NCBI GenBank assembly: GCA_030704615.1
Contig: CM060733.1
Location: 56,916,001-56,980,000 of the forward strand
Length of the DNA stretch: 64,000 nt
Source: Takakia lepidozioides
Taxonomy: Eukaryota > Streptophyta > Takakiopsida > Takakiales > Takakiaceae
Reading direction: 5' to 3'
Under the pieces are notes generated by a model. It searched no databases. It had not been told where the DNA came from and saw only the letters and a program-made list of their open reading frames with translations. A program made the translations under genes and the position numbers. Every line of letters begins with the position of its first letter. The stretch's first letter is position 1. Below are positions 44,006 through 57,609 of the stretch, piece by piece.

Positions 44006-45009
44006 ACGGGTGCAGTGGTCACCATTTGTGTCGTATTTGTTTTTGAGCTGTAGTATGGACTGGATTGTCCAGCTCTGGAGTGAAGAGCTGACACTGGCAA
44101 AGAAAGATTGTTGTTCTTTTTTAGCTCTTTCTATACGGGCGTGCACCGTTCTCGGGGTTACTACTCCCTATATATACTTCTATGACTGTCCACGGGGGTT
44201 TCACAAACAACACCGTCATGTTATGGCGAACCACCACGAAGACCCTTGACTCCCGGTGAGTCTTGGCCCACCCACCACGGCCCCATTGGACTGTGATGAG
44301 TCCCATGACTCCCCACGACTCCCACCACAAGGTCTCCGCCCCATGGTGAGTCCTATGCCACCCCCACAAGTATAGGGAAATAGCATTATAGTACCTAAAG
44401 TATTTAGTATCAACGGGTTTTTTTAGTTCAATGTCTTTGGTTTTGTACTCAACTGTGAGCTGAAGCACAGGCTCACTAACAAAAGTGCCTATATCTAATG
44501 CACTACCTTTTCAGCCTCATCAAGCACAGTGTTGTCACCTGCCACAAGAAACTCTGTTGTCTCAGTGTAGCAGAAAACCTTCTTGTACCTCTAGTATGAT
44601 CTCTTGTTTGTGTTCAGTCATGTTCTTGTCATTGACAGACTTGTAGTTGAAGAAATTAGGAATATAGGACTGCGAGAAAGACCAGGACCAACTGGAGCTC
44701 AGCCAGGTGTCTCCCCCAAATCCAAACAAAGGTGTTTCCTGCAAGCCAGGTAATGACCGGGGTTGTTGGATCTGGAAGGGGATTCATTTCTTTCATGAGA
44801 GATGACCAACAACAGATTCTGATAGGAGTGTGAGGAAAAATAGGAAGTGGAGAGGGTGTGTACTTTGCAGAGTTCAAGACATGGTAACCAGGTGAATGAG
44901 GAAGGGGAAGCCCACGAGGCTGTCGTAAAGTTTTTTTTGGACAAAAAGAATAGTCAAGGTGTTGTGGATAATGCCCAGAGACCTGAATTTTAAAAGAGGG
45001 GCATGAGGG
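44006..45009. other. No gene seen
   Basis: GACTCCC/GGGAGTC-type inverted short repeats at 44240-44355. Otherwise there is no supported coding sequence. Confidence 0.35.
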
Positions 45010-45245
45010 CCAGCTTGCAAGATAAGAAGCTAGTTGGGGATATAGAGGCTTATGCTGGACTGAAAGGATTGTCTGGGTCAGACACTCATTTGGTATTGCA
45101 TGATTTGGAGGAGCAAAATGAATTCTCACCATATTCAGAAGCTAAGCCGTTGCTTTCGGGCACCTTTTTTTGTGTCTTCAAAAACCTCCGGGGTCTGTAG
45201 GGACTGCCACCAAGTTCATCAGTTTTCTGCTAGGAACTGCTAGGA
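45010..45245 (+). pseudogene. PPR-DYW E+/DYW remnant
   Basis: The plus strand reads GLKGLSGSDTHLVLHDLEEQ, then SEAKPLLSGTFFCVFKNLRG, a stop, and RDCHQVHQF. These align in order with D.TRFVL.DLEEE, HSERLAIAFG, FVIKNLR and [10 protein letters not shown] of the PPR-DYW genes at 26-33 kb. Catalytic residues are lost and no PPR repeats are found upstream, so it is a dispersed fragment. Confidence 0.75.
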
Positions 45246-45616
45246 ACTGAATGTACAATGTAAGGTGATCCCCCCCACCTTCTTTCGGCCCGTGAATTTT
45301 GAGCTGTTGCATCCATGCTTCTCCAGAAAGACAGATTCTACAGAGCCCACCCGGCTGCACATAGTGCAAGAAGCGTCTGCAGACCGCTAGGGAAGGATAA
45401 CTATTTACAAGTATCAATTCTAAGTTCTATCGGCAAGGAGAGTGTCGATAGTCTCTTCCTCACAGGGCGAGATTGCGTTTCCTAGTACTACTATGGGTAG
45501 ACGGCTCAGGGAGCGTTTTGATTTGTAGAGGGGTAATTGGGAGGAATGTGGCTATGCCATGAGCAACGGACATGTTTGAATTAATCTGTGGAGTGGTATA
45601 CAGCTTGGGAGTTTTA
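45246..45616. other. Spacer, no gene seen
   Basis: No recognisable coding sequence. Confidence 0.35.
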
Positions 45617-46013
45617 GAGCATCTCCACGGTGCCATAACACTTGCCCGAAATGGCCATCTAGCGGTCCAAAAAAGTAGCGGAGTTTGCTTCACAGTTGGC
45701 TCAGCCTAGTAGAATTGCTGCCGGCCCCGCCTCAAATCTGCCTCCCACCCGGCACTTTTGCTCATACCGGGACCCGCCAACCACTCTATATTACTGAGTT
45801 ATTTGTGAGTTAATGAGATATGATGTCCTTGGTCAACGCACCAAGATTGTGATCAAGTGGCGGGCCGGCCTTGCCTAGGGGCTATCTCTGCCGGGTCTCC
45901 TATCGTCCCAACCGTGGAGTGTCAGCCGACCAGTCCTTATAAAAAATATTGTCGCCCTTGTAATAACCAGGGTATATAACGTTTGAGGGGCCGTGCTCAC
46001 CGTGGAGATGCTC
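45617..46013. mobile_element. PIF/Harbinger (Tourist-like) MITE
   Basis: The 397-bp element has perfect 16-bp terminal inverted repeats, GAGCATCTCCACGGTG at the left and its reverse complement at the right. It is flanked by the trinucleotide TTA on both sides (45614-45616 and 46014-46016). GAGCATCTCC-type ends with a TTA/TAA duplication mark Tourist-like MITEs mobilised by PIF/Harbinger transposases. It has no ORF. Confidence 0.92.
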
Positions 46014-46994
46014 TTAGGGAGTGATATGCCATGTGTGTATGTGACTGTGATTAAAGCACTTCTACACTTCTAAGTACAATACACTTGCTTTGGTTCATTT
46101 CGACCTCATATGGCTGTAGAGTGATTTCTACCAGGCTACGACGCGTGTCTATAATAGTATATAGGTGGGTACCCATAAAAATAATACCAATTATACCCAA
46201 TACTGGTGGGTACAAGATATTGCATTAGTTTTTTTAAATTTTATGTTATATATTTTGTTGCTGCACCCTTTCATGGTGGGAAGGAGAAGATGAGAATTGA
46301 GAATTGAAGTGACTCCCTACAAACAATACCTAAACACCCTTTCAACATGACTCTTTCTTTCTCTTTCTTTCTGTGCTCCAACCCTCTTGAACTCTTCACT
46401 ACCTGTAGCCATATCCGAGAGGTTTGTGTTCAAATTGACCTGCTGCAAGCCATGTTGCTCAACAAAAGGAAGGGGCATCCTTTTCTCTCCCTGTACCAAA
46501 TTATATTCACAACTACTTCCGCACTCTTCATCCTCATGTTTATCTCAAACTTTGTTGATATCTAAGACTCACTTTGTTGTTCTCTGGGTCTTCGTGGATT
46601 GAATTTTCTAGGATGGTGATGAAGTCAGAATTTTGCTGGAAAACTAGATTGTAGGGTGCAATTACATGCCTCTCTATGTGGAAGGGGCATGTGATCATCG
46701 AATGAATCAGGACTGCATTTGGTTTTCTCTCTTTTTCTAGAATTCATGGTTTGCAGTTTCTTTATCATCAGCAGTAATGCAGGCAAGGTGACAGCAATGC
46801 ACTCTCCACTCTTGCAATAGAGTTGGTTGCTTCTTGCAAGCAATTTTCTTGATATGTTCCAAATGACGTTTATAACTGTAAGGAGTAATCTGCATTCTAG
46901 ATGATTTCAGTTTCATCATAATCTCCTTACTACTCATAGCTAAGTTAGCATCCAGTTTAGACTTGGTATCTGTCTTCCTTCCTGTGCCTTTCTC
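46014..46994. other. No gene seen
   Basis: Contains TATA-like and CTTT-rich stretches (46350-46370). Could include a 5' region for the Cys-rich ORF that follows. Confidence 0.35.
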
Positions 46995-47183
46995 ATGGAC
47001 GAAGGACGATGCCCTTGCTGCAAATCACCTGTGTATAACTCCTGTCCAAGTACGGCTCAACAACAGCAATGCCGCCCCAAAGCTTGCCCCAGATGCAGTT
47101 GCGACTGTGGCAAGTGTTCATGTAACATTACACCTGGTATGGATTTTGTCTCCAAACTGTACATGTCATCAACACGATTGTAG
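46995..47183 (+). CDS. Cys-rich metallothionein-like small protein
   Basis: ATG at 46995 gives 62 residues, with 11 cysteines in the first 43: GRCPCCKSPVYNSC, then QQQQCRPKACPRCSCDCGKC and SC. C-x-C, C-C and C-x-x-C clusters separated by a short spacer are the metal-thiolate layout of metallothioneins, which buffer Cu and Zn in the cytosol. The cysteine-free tail (GMDFVSKLYMSSTRL) may be intronic read-through. It does not match a plant MT type I know exactly. It could also be a 5' exon of the downstream locus or chance. Confidence 0.4.
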   Translation: MDEGRCPCCKSPVYNSCPSTAQQQQCRPKACPRCSCDCGKCSCNITPGMDFVSKLYMSSTRL

Positions 47184-47534
47184 GAACAAGGTCTTCTTTC
47201 TCCAAAGAGAGAGGAGCATATATGGTAGATTTCAGGTTTAGGTCATCAACATTGTTCTGTTATAGAGCGTTAGAGTGGCTTCAGTGCCCGAGGGGACGCT
47301 TATCCCATGCAGTGCAAACTGAAAACATTTTAACATGATGAGATTGGAATGTAACTCGTATAGTATTGTGAAATTTTTAGCACCCTAACTATTTAGTCTC
47401 TGTTAGTCTCGATTGTGTGTGTGTGCAGACCATCAATCCAGGAAATGCTGTAAATCTCTTCCCACAAAATTGCATTGTGGCTAACCACGGACGTTCTTGC
47501 AGCGGGGCCCACCCCACGGGACGTTTATGGATCG

Positions 47535-50500
47535 ATGCATTTCCCGCCCGGCTCAAGACCACCATCGCCACACAAAAGTGTCAGTCCTCCGAATGCCCGA
47601 AGTCCCAGCCCTCCACGGCCAGGAAGTCCAGGGGGAAGTCCCAGCCCTGGCAGCCCAGAACGACCTCGCACCAACAAAGAAAACAAGAATGATGGTAAGC
47701 AGAAAGAGATGAGCAAGATGGGTTGATTTCCCATGTAGCATAGACCTTTCCCCCAATTTCGACAGAGGAGACAGGATGGTGGTGATGTTGAGAATACTAT
47801 TGCGGGCTCAAATGTTGAAAGCTGTAGCTTTCCTCTGCGTCGATTTGCTTTCTCTTGTAACCTTATATTTCATTTGTGCAAACAGGGCGCAAAGGTGGCG
47901 GTACTCTGTGTGGCGATATGGTGGTCTGTTTTGGAGAACTGCTCATTGACTTTGTGCCCACTGTTGGAGGGCTCTCGTTGGCTGGTGCGCCTGCATTCAA
48001 GAAAGCGCCTGGTGGTGCACCCGCCAATGTTGCCTGTGGTGTTGCTAAGCTTGGGGGCGGTGCAGCTTTCTTTGGCAAGGTTTTTCATCTCTAGTGTCTC
48101 TCCTGAGGAAGACTTATATCGTTTCACTTCTTCTTGCTCATTGTAAAACGTTTGAGACCATGTCAGCTTAATGTTTGCATCAGAAGATTGTGTCCTGCGA
48201 AAAAGTGGGAAGCTAGATAAAATCAACTCCCTTATTAGAGAGAGTCTTTCTCATGTCACTACAGGATTCCTGTAGCATAAAATACCCATGAGCAGCCTCG
48301 ACCGTTTTGAATCGTATTTGGTGTTTGTGTAGGTTGGGGATGACGAGTTTGGGTACATGCTGGTGGACGTCCTCAAGGATAACTATGTTGAGACGAGGGC
48401 CATTCGGTTTGATCCTAATGCTCGTACAGCACTAGCATTTGTAACTCTGCGTGAGGGTGGGGAACGTGAGTTCATGTTTTATCGAAATCCTAGCGCCGAC
48501 ATGCTATTTGAGAAGAGCGATCTGGATATAGAGCTAATCGAACATGTACCAGCCTCACTCACTCTCTCTCTCCCTCTCTCTATGTCTGCAAGTTGAAGGG
48601 TTTGGCTGAGTAATTGGCATTATTGTGGACATCTGGATTCTAGGGACGAAGGCATCCACATAAGCACACGGAGCAACACAAATGTTTCCAGATTTCACAG
48701 GGTGTATCATAATTTTCTAGCAGGTCATGTCGAGATGTAGCAGCTTTGAGAACAACACTCTTGGAGGCTGGCAGCTGACCCTTGCTGCACAGTGAGGCTT
48801 AACCTAAGAAAGGCTTGTTGACTTGGAGCAGTGAATGGGTGATCCATGCCTGGTTTTAGAAATCCTTATATCTCTATTGCTGTCTTGCCTTCTCATCTGT
48901 ATGGCACTGCCCTCGAACAGTGCTGTGATACATGCAAGATGATACCCTGTGACATGGTTTGTTATGACTGCCTACCTCTTCACGTGCTAAGTCTTCAAAT
49001 CCATGCATCACATTCTCCTTAACCTCTTCAGAATTTGAAAGCCAGGTCCAAATACACTGTGTGTGGACCTTTGCTAAATGGCGGAGGGTTATTGTCTTGC
49101 CCAGTGGTAGTTAATGTCAATTGTTTTGCAGAGAGAGGGAAAGATCCAGAGAGAGGAAGATACAGAGTACATCCTCTCAATAGTGAAGTGTGTATGTGGG
49201 GACAGGCAAAAATCATGCACTACGGGTCAATAAGCCTTATCACGGAGCCGTCCAGATCAGCTCATTTGGAAGCCTTGCGCATTGCTAAAAAGGCAGGCGT
49301 TATGTTGTCCTACGACCCCAATCTACGATTGCCTTTGTGGCCGTCACCAGAAGCTGCAAAGCAAGGCATCAAAAGTATCTGGGATCTGGCTGACTTGATC
49401 AAGGTAAGAGGCATGGGTACATTGCAATGGTTTTTTCTTGTATTCTTTACTTGCCACCAGCTGTATATGTGTCCCAGAGCCCCAAGGTCAATAATTGTCT
49501 TTTCCTACTGGGGACTGACCAGCGGTGCTACCACACTCAAATCTGTCTGAAGGTTAGTGCTACATCTATTGTCTTCTGTGATGTCAATGCTGTACCTTCA
49601 TGAACACCCAACACCCCAAGTCATCGTCGATGGTGCATGAAGCCTAGGGTGCTTTCCAGCTGGAGCCTGGGTCTCACACGTTGGTGGTTCTAAATGTGCG
49701 TGGGAGTGCAATTCTATAGGACTTACCCTCTTGAGGAACTGTCATAAACCAACATCAGCAGGGAACAGTCGGTGGATATAGCTACCTCTCTCTCTCCGCA
49801 AGTTGTTCTTACATTTCTGTGGTTGGCTGTGTGGTTCCACTTAGGTGGCTTGGGCCCTTCTCTTTGTGCTCTGAACAACAAAGTAGCATGGCAAATGGCT
49901 ACAGGCCCGAAGCATAGTCTGTCTCCCATCTATCTCTCTCTCTCTGCCTCTGGGCCTATTGTCTCTTCACTCTCACTGTCCCAGGCTTCCCTTTTCTGGA
50001 GCTTGAGGCAGATCTGGAACTAGACCACCCAAGCGAGAATTTCTCGAGCATGGGGGGATTTCCTTTGGATGTGCTCAAAACATAGTTATGCATTGTAATG
50101 GACATGGATCCAACTGCCTTCTCCGTCCTCCAAAGGTGATAGGCCCTTCAATAGAGAACTCAACTGTGTTAGAAGTGAAAGTGATGAGTTGGCCTGTGCA
50201 TGTTATATCATATGCTGTTTGAGAGACTTCATGTTCACAACATAGGTGCACCAGCTTATTGACGAAGAGGTTTGCACCACTAGTTGTTCACACAGGGGTA
50301 GATTCCAAGGATCAAGACCAAAGCTATCCTCTATGGAGTAAGTAAATTCCCTACTGATTGATGAGAGAACAGCAAAGCAGGTTGATCACCTCCCTAATTC
50401 TACCTGTTTGTAAAGTTGCATAGATCATCAGACTATTAGAATTTCAATGTCTGCCAATAAGTACAGGAAGTCCTTTGTGGCCTGGAAGCATCCTATTTTT

Positions 50501-53019
50501 GTCCATTGACTTCCACGCTGGTATCCACATGGTTTTGGATGTACTCTTAGGCACTTGGAGACTCCAGGCAATGCTTAAACATCTCACGCTGATAATTCAC
50601 TCGTGTAGCAAGGCTAGAGTCCTCCAACATATTTGGAGTGAACAACTGTGATTCTTAATGCATGGGGGTCAGGCAAAGTTAAACTGTGACTGGAGGAGAG
50701 AGAGAGCACTTGTAAGGTGTTGCTTGCTGATGGAAGAGCATCGCCGTATGAGAGTTGGGTCTTACTGGTTACTGCTGGGTGAGCTACTAATAATTCATAC
50801 CACTATCAAGAAGTACATTCTTTAATTTCCTTTCACTGTTACAGGTCCTTCGTGGCTGTTTTCTTCTCAATTGCAATAAGTTTCTGGTGTCTCCATTAGG
50901 CAGTCAGGGGGGGGGGACAACTTCCAGTAACTAGCTTTCAGAACTCGTACCTATTGTCAGGCATTCACTTACAATTGGCACGGAAATCTTCATTCTCTGT
51001 GCAATGGTGCTTGCACGTGTACACCCTAAGGCACGACTGCCTTATTGAGTTCACAAGGTTTGGCTTGCATGCAAGGATATTTAGTACTTCTGCCTTCTTG
51101 GAAATTCGCAAGGGGTGGTTTTACATTTTACAATTGTACTTTCGAGTAATATTCAAGGCTTTTGCGGCAATGATTGGCTGTGTAGGTGAGTGATGAAGAA
51201 GTTCAATTCCTGACAGATGGCGGGGATGCAAGCAATGATGCAGTTAACCTGACGTTGTGGCATCCACGACTGAAATTGTTGTTGGTGACTGAAGGTCCAA
51301 ATGGCTGTCGTTACTACACTGAGGTTTGCAATTTCTCTTTTGGATGTTGGTACTGAATCTTCTGTTTCTAGTTTTATTCACTCTTCAAAGATTCTCTATG
51401 GATCAAGCCACATTGGGCTCGAGCAGATTCTACAAGGGCACTTACGAGGAGTTTCTTGACCTGGAGCAACAGAAGATGTTGTTGGTCACAGCTCAAGGTC
51501 CCCCAAGCTCAATTATCTTCACTGATTGTAATTGGTGAAATCCCACTGCAGTTTCTTGCCGGGCCTTGTTCAACTTTAGAACCTATGTGGATTGGAAGCC
51601 TTTTGTCTGTTGTTTGGAAACCCTCTCTTACATGCGTGGTGAAATGATGAATTTGACAGTTCTCTCTAGCATGGACTAGCTGGTAAGATTTGAGGGTACT
51701 GGAGTAAATCATCCATGCCTCAATAATCTGGAAAAAAATGGTAACAGTCAGGTCAGGTCTGCTCATGCAGTGTAGTGGGGTCTCTAGCATGGCGATGTGG
51801 GCCAGAGTAGTCTCTGTTGTTAACACCAGGAAGGATCCCCACATTGCCTACATATTTTTATGGCGTATGATTTGTTCTGTTGCGCACAAATTTCTTAACA
51901 AGGAAGTACTGTAACTTAATGGAGGGGGGAACAGAATCTGATGTGGCAAGCTCCACCATGCCAGAGAGAGTCCAATGCACTGCATGAAATCCTTAAGGTG
52001 CAAGAAACTTTGAAATCATTAGAGTGTGTTCAATGTCAAACACCACGAAAAATTGAGGCCTAACAACCGGAAAGACTGTTGATTTAAGTGTCTCCTTTCC
52101 AGGAAGCGAACGATTAATAGTTTCACAAGATCTAAGATCTTCCTTGACCATTATAGTCAAGGCTTCTTTAGGCAAGTTTTCCAAATTCAAACACTAGAGG
52201 TTCAATGTATACTTCTTTATTTGTGAAATCCCTACCAGCAAGAATTACAGCAACCTTCATCTGGTGAATGATATTGGACTGCTGACATGATTCCTGCTGT
52301 GTTGTTGCAGAAATTTAAAGGGACTGTGCCTGGTGTTAAAGTTAAACCAATAGACACAACAGGGGCCGGTGATGCATTTTGTGCTGGCTACTTGAGCCAG
52401 CTCCTTGAGGATATGAACCTTTTTGATGTAAGTCTGGACATGAACCCACTGCTGCTGGTTGGAGCTAAAGTGTCCTTGATTAGTCCATAACTACTGAGAC
52501 GGGCCTAGAGTCCATAGCAAGCTTTGTTGTATCTCTCTTCCATTTCCCCCAAATAAACAGACCTTTCACCCCTTCTAGATGGGATGTGTCCAGACGAAGG
52601 CCGTCAGGGTATGGAAGCAGAGTCCACTCCATGCATCCCCCCACTGGCCACCAGAGAACTGCATGTTAGGAACTTGTAGTAGAAGATGGAGGGATTGGTT
52701 CCGCAACATACATTGTATGTAGATACGGAGGGACCATTGATCAGACTGTTGGCTTGCACTTGGTGGTGATTTGCAACTGGAGCATTTTGGAAAGGGATAC
52801 ATGACTCTGTTCTTTTTGTGTGACTTCCAGAACGAACAAAAGTTGCGGGACGCCTTGCTATTTGCAAATGCGTGTGGGGCTATCACCACCACAGAGAGAG
52901 GGGCAATCCCTGCTCTTCCCGATAAAGAAACTGTATTGAAAATTTTAGGTGGAGTCCCTGTTCGACGACTTTGTCCGACCGCATTTGTTGCTGCATCTGT
53001 ATTGACTTTCAATATTTGA
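47535..53019 (+). CDS. FRK: Fructokinase, pfkB family, seven exons
   Basis: Exons 47535-47694, 47886-48079, 48333-48545, 49206-49403, 51186-51323, 52311-52427 and 52831-53019 join in phase at GT/AG sites to give 402 residues. The start at 47535 ([14 protein letters not shown]) adds a Ser/Pro-rich leader of about 55 residues. The core then reads [39 protein letters not shown] (pfkB signature 1), [45 protein letters not shown] and [19 protein letters not shown] (signature 2, with the GAGD anion hole and catalytic Asp). It phosphorylates fructose with ATP in sucrose breakdown. The C-terminus after ALPDKETV diverges from typical FRKs. Introns 4 and 5 are long. Confidence 0.93.
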
Positions 53020-53494
53020 GTGGATAAGGAAAGCCTTTGCTGCATGTCCAGAAGCTTTTAAGTGTCTGCCTTGTTGCTTGAGGAAAGAAATGCAGGAGCT
53101 GAACAGATGCACATCTCTTAACTGTGGTCATTTGGCATTTCAGGCTTGGAAACTCCACGCTTGGCACCTGCAGATGCAGATGTTTCTTGGAAGGGCTACA
53201 CACGATGGCAATCTCGCAAATCATCGTTGATGATTCCGCAAACTATGAATAATTATGCCTAGATGCTACAATGAATGAAAGGATACACACCAGAGAGTTC
53301 AGAGAATTTCTACATAAAGCTCAAGCCACTGTCTCAACAGCTTGTTATGAGAACGGCCCTTAGCCAGGCAAATCATGGTGACATACTGTACATAACAGAG
53401 CTTTTAAGCGATGTTCATCCTTGTCATCCAAATTCATAACATATGCAAGGTGGCTGGCTATGGTGAGTAGGTTGCGGCTTTGCGTCTCCCGAGT
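53020..53494. other. 3' flank of fructokinase
   Basis: Probably 3' UTR and spacer. No other gene seen. Confidence 0.4.
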
Positions 53495-53904
53495 CCCAAC
53501 CTGCCGTCTCTCTGTATCTCCCCCCTTTTGGTAATCAACTAAAGCCAAAGAAAGAGGACTGAGCCTCCCGCAGTATGCGTAACTAAAATCGACTAAAGAT
53601 TTATATATATAACATGGACCCATCTCTCTAGTTCGAGGAGACTTCCAAACCTACAATCATGAATTGTTTCTCTCTCTCTCGACTAGTTTTGTTTACACTT
53701 CAAATGCCCTTCTCTTTGTCTTGAAGATTGCAGATCATCACTTGTTCGTACCTTTGATTCCGAGCTTGGAGTAGAGGATTTTTTCTGAGCAATGCTCTTT
53801 GCATAGAGGTTTCTACGTAGTGGCAGTGATCCAAAATTTATACGTTTTATCCTTTTAGATACATGAGCATGGATCGAGCAGTTGGTCCACGACATCGACA
53901 GTCT
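53495..53904 (+). repeat. Dispersed repeat, arm 2 (inverted partner at 4.1-4.4 kb)
   Basis: Plus-strand blocks CTAAAG(C)CAAAGAAAGAGGAC, TTTATATATATAACA, CCCATCTCTCTAGT, CTAGTTTTGTTTA, GAGGATTTTTTCTGAGC and GAGCATGGATCGAGCAGTTG appear in the same order on the minus strand of 4440-4078. This copy has about 45 more bases (near 53805-53860). Similarity stops after CGACAGTCT. Confidence 0.75.
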
Positions 53905-54873
53905 TTCCGTTTGAAGGTGGACACTTTGAGCCCTAGATCAGCTGGGTTATGCACAGGCAACGCACAAACACCCACCACTGGGCGACCTGCTCAGGTGCGA
54001 CATGAGAGAGTGCTCGGATGTCTAGAATAAAATTTTGGACATGGAAGTTGTGAAGAGTTGTAATATGAGGCGAACGGGTGAGCAGGTAGTTACAGTTAGT
54101 TATGGATGCCAAGTAAGTGTGTGCTTTATTAGAGAGTTTACCATTTACCAGTCCGTTATCTGTGGATTCCAAAAGACAAGGTGGCGAGCGATTATAAGCG
54201 ATGAGGATATTGGCTAGAGAAGCTGGTTGTGGAGGAAGATCCAGGGGAGGAGCCTATCAGGGATCGAGGCGTGACCAAGAATACTGAGTTGCGGAGGAGT
54301 AGTGGGAGATCATGAAGACCACCACACTAAACTTACTAGTAGTTATGGAGTGCCTATAAGAAAGTTCTGATGTAGGGGTCGCTTGCCGCATGCACGTCCA
54401 GAGATTAGAGTAGGAGCGGGGTAGAAGCTGGCAGACAGAAATAGAAGAGAACTAAAAGGGAGATGGAGGGGAGATGCAGTAGCACATGAACCCATTGTAG
54501 AGACGAATCAGCTGCACTACCGATACGAATTAACCTTCTCATATTGTCATTATAACGAATCTTTGTTATTCATGAAATCCTGAGTGTAAACATAAATAAT
54601 TGGGAATTCTAGATTGATGAACTGTCATGAAAAGAGGTACAGTAGAGCGTGGTAATGTACGAAGCTATCCTATCAAGCTGTGCTTCTCTAAGCTCAGCTC
54701 CATCTTCTTTCATTTGATATCGTGACCTTCCACACCTGGAGGGTTACTAGACTTTTTCCCAGAACTTGAATTGAACTCGATATAAGGTATCTAACTGAAT
54801 CTAGATTCCTTTCCTCCTGATATTTATTTGAGCCATTGCTAATTAAATCTCAAAAGTTCAGTGAACAGCGACA
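53905..54873. other. 5' region of alpha-tubulin, no separate gene seen
   Basis: AT-rich with purine-rich stretches. The 5' leader of the tubulin gene must lie at its right end; no TATA box is convincing. Confidence 0.35.
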
Positions 54874-57035
<2,162 letters not shown>

Positions 57036-57609
57036 AACTGTGATTCTTCTTCTTTGCTCTCCTTCCTCTTCACATTCATTCCTCTCTTCTCTTCTTCTCT
57101 TCTCTTCTTCTCTTCTCTCATGTATATCACAACATAACACAAACCCATTTTCTGTTTCTCTCTCATAGAAACATGCAGTCAAGATTGATCAAAGTTGAGA
57201 TTGTTAGAATGGATTTCTAAAAGGAACCATTCTTCATAAGCTCCCGATGGCTGAATTCCCTATCCTTTTTTTCTTCTTTTTGTTTTTCTGAATGAAAGGG
57301 GAGTGGCCCATAAAATCATCTAATTTTCTTCTAACCAGATCAGAAATCTATATGTTTATCATAAATCATAATTTACTTGGGAAATTGGTATCTGCCAGTT
57401 GGATGAAGTGTTGTCATTTTATTACTGAAATGGGGGATTTGTCATTAGCTTTGAAGCCCCATTTTTTCTTATGGCTCAGCTCTAACATGGCTATCAAGAT
57501 ATTTTCATTGCATTAATTGTTTTAAGTAAGGTGGGAAATACAACAATATTATGGTTTTGGATGTGTGTAGAGTGACATATTAATTGATTAGAATTGGGTA
57601 TTATAAAAA
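57036..57609. other. Convergent 3' flanks of tubulin and the F-box-like gene
   Basis: CTTCTCTT repeats at 57087-57118 lie in the probable tubulin 3' UTR. No gene. Confidence 0.4.

Noticed and set aside
42126-44146. Long minus-strand and plus-strand ORFs through the palindrome arrays, up to 220 codons
   Set aside because: GC-rich palindromes read open in several frames at once; the peptides (repeats of MEIRRRIS and GNSAPNFH type) just mirror the DNA repeats.
57290-57340. Possible third SINE tail (GAATGAAAGGGG...GGCCCA)
   Set aside because: The resemblance to the 9.6-kb SINE is too short and lacks the diagnostic CCTAGGTTTCC block.
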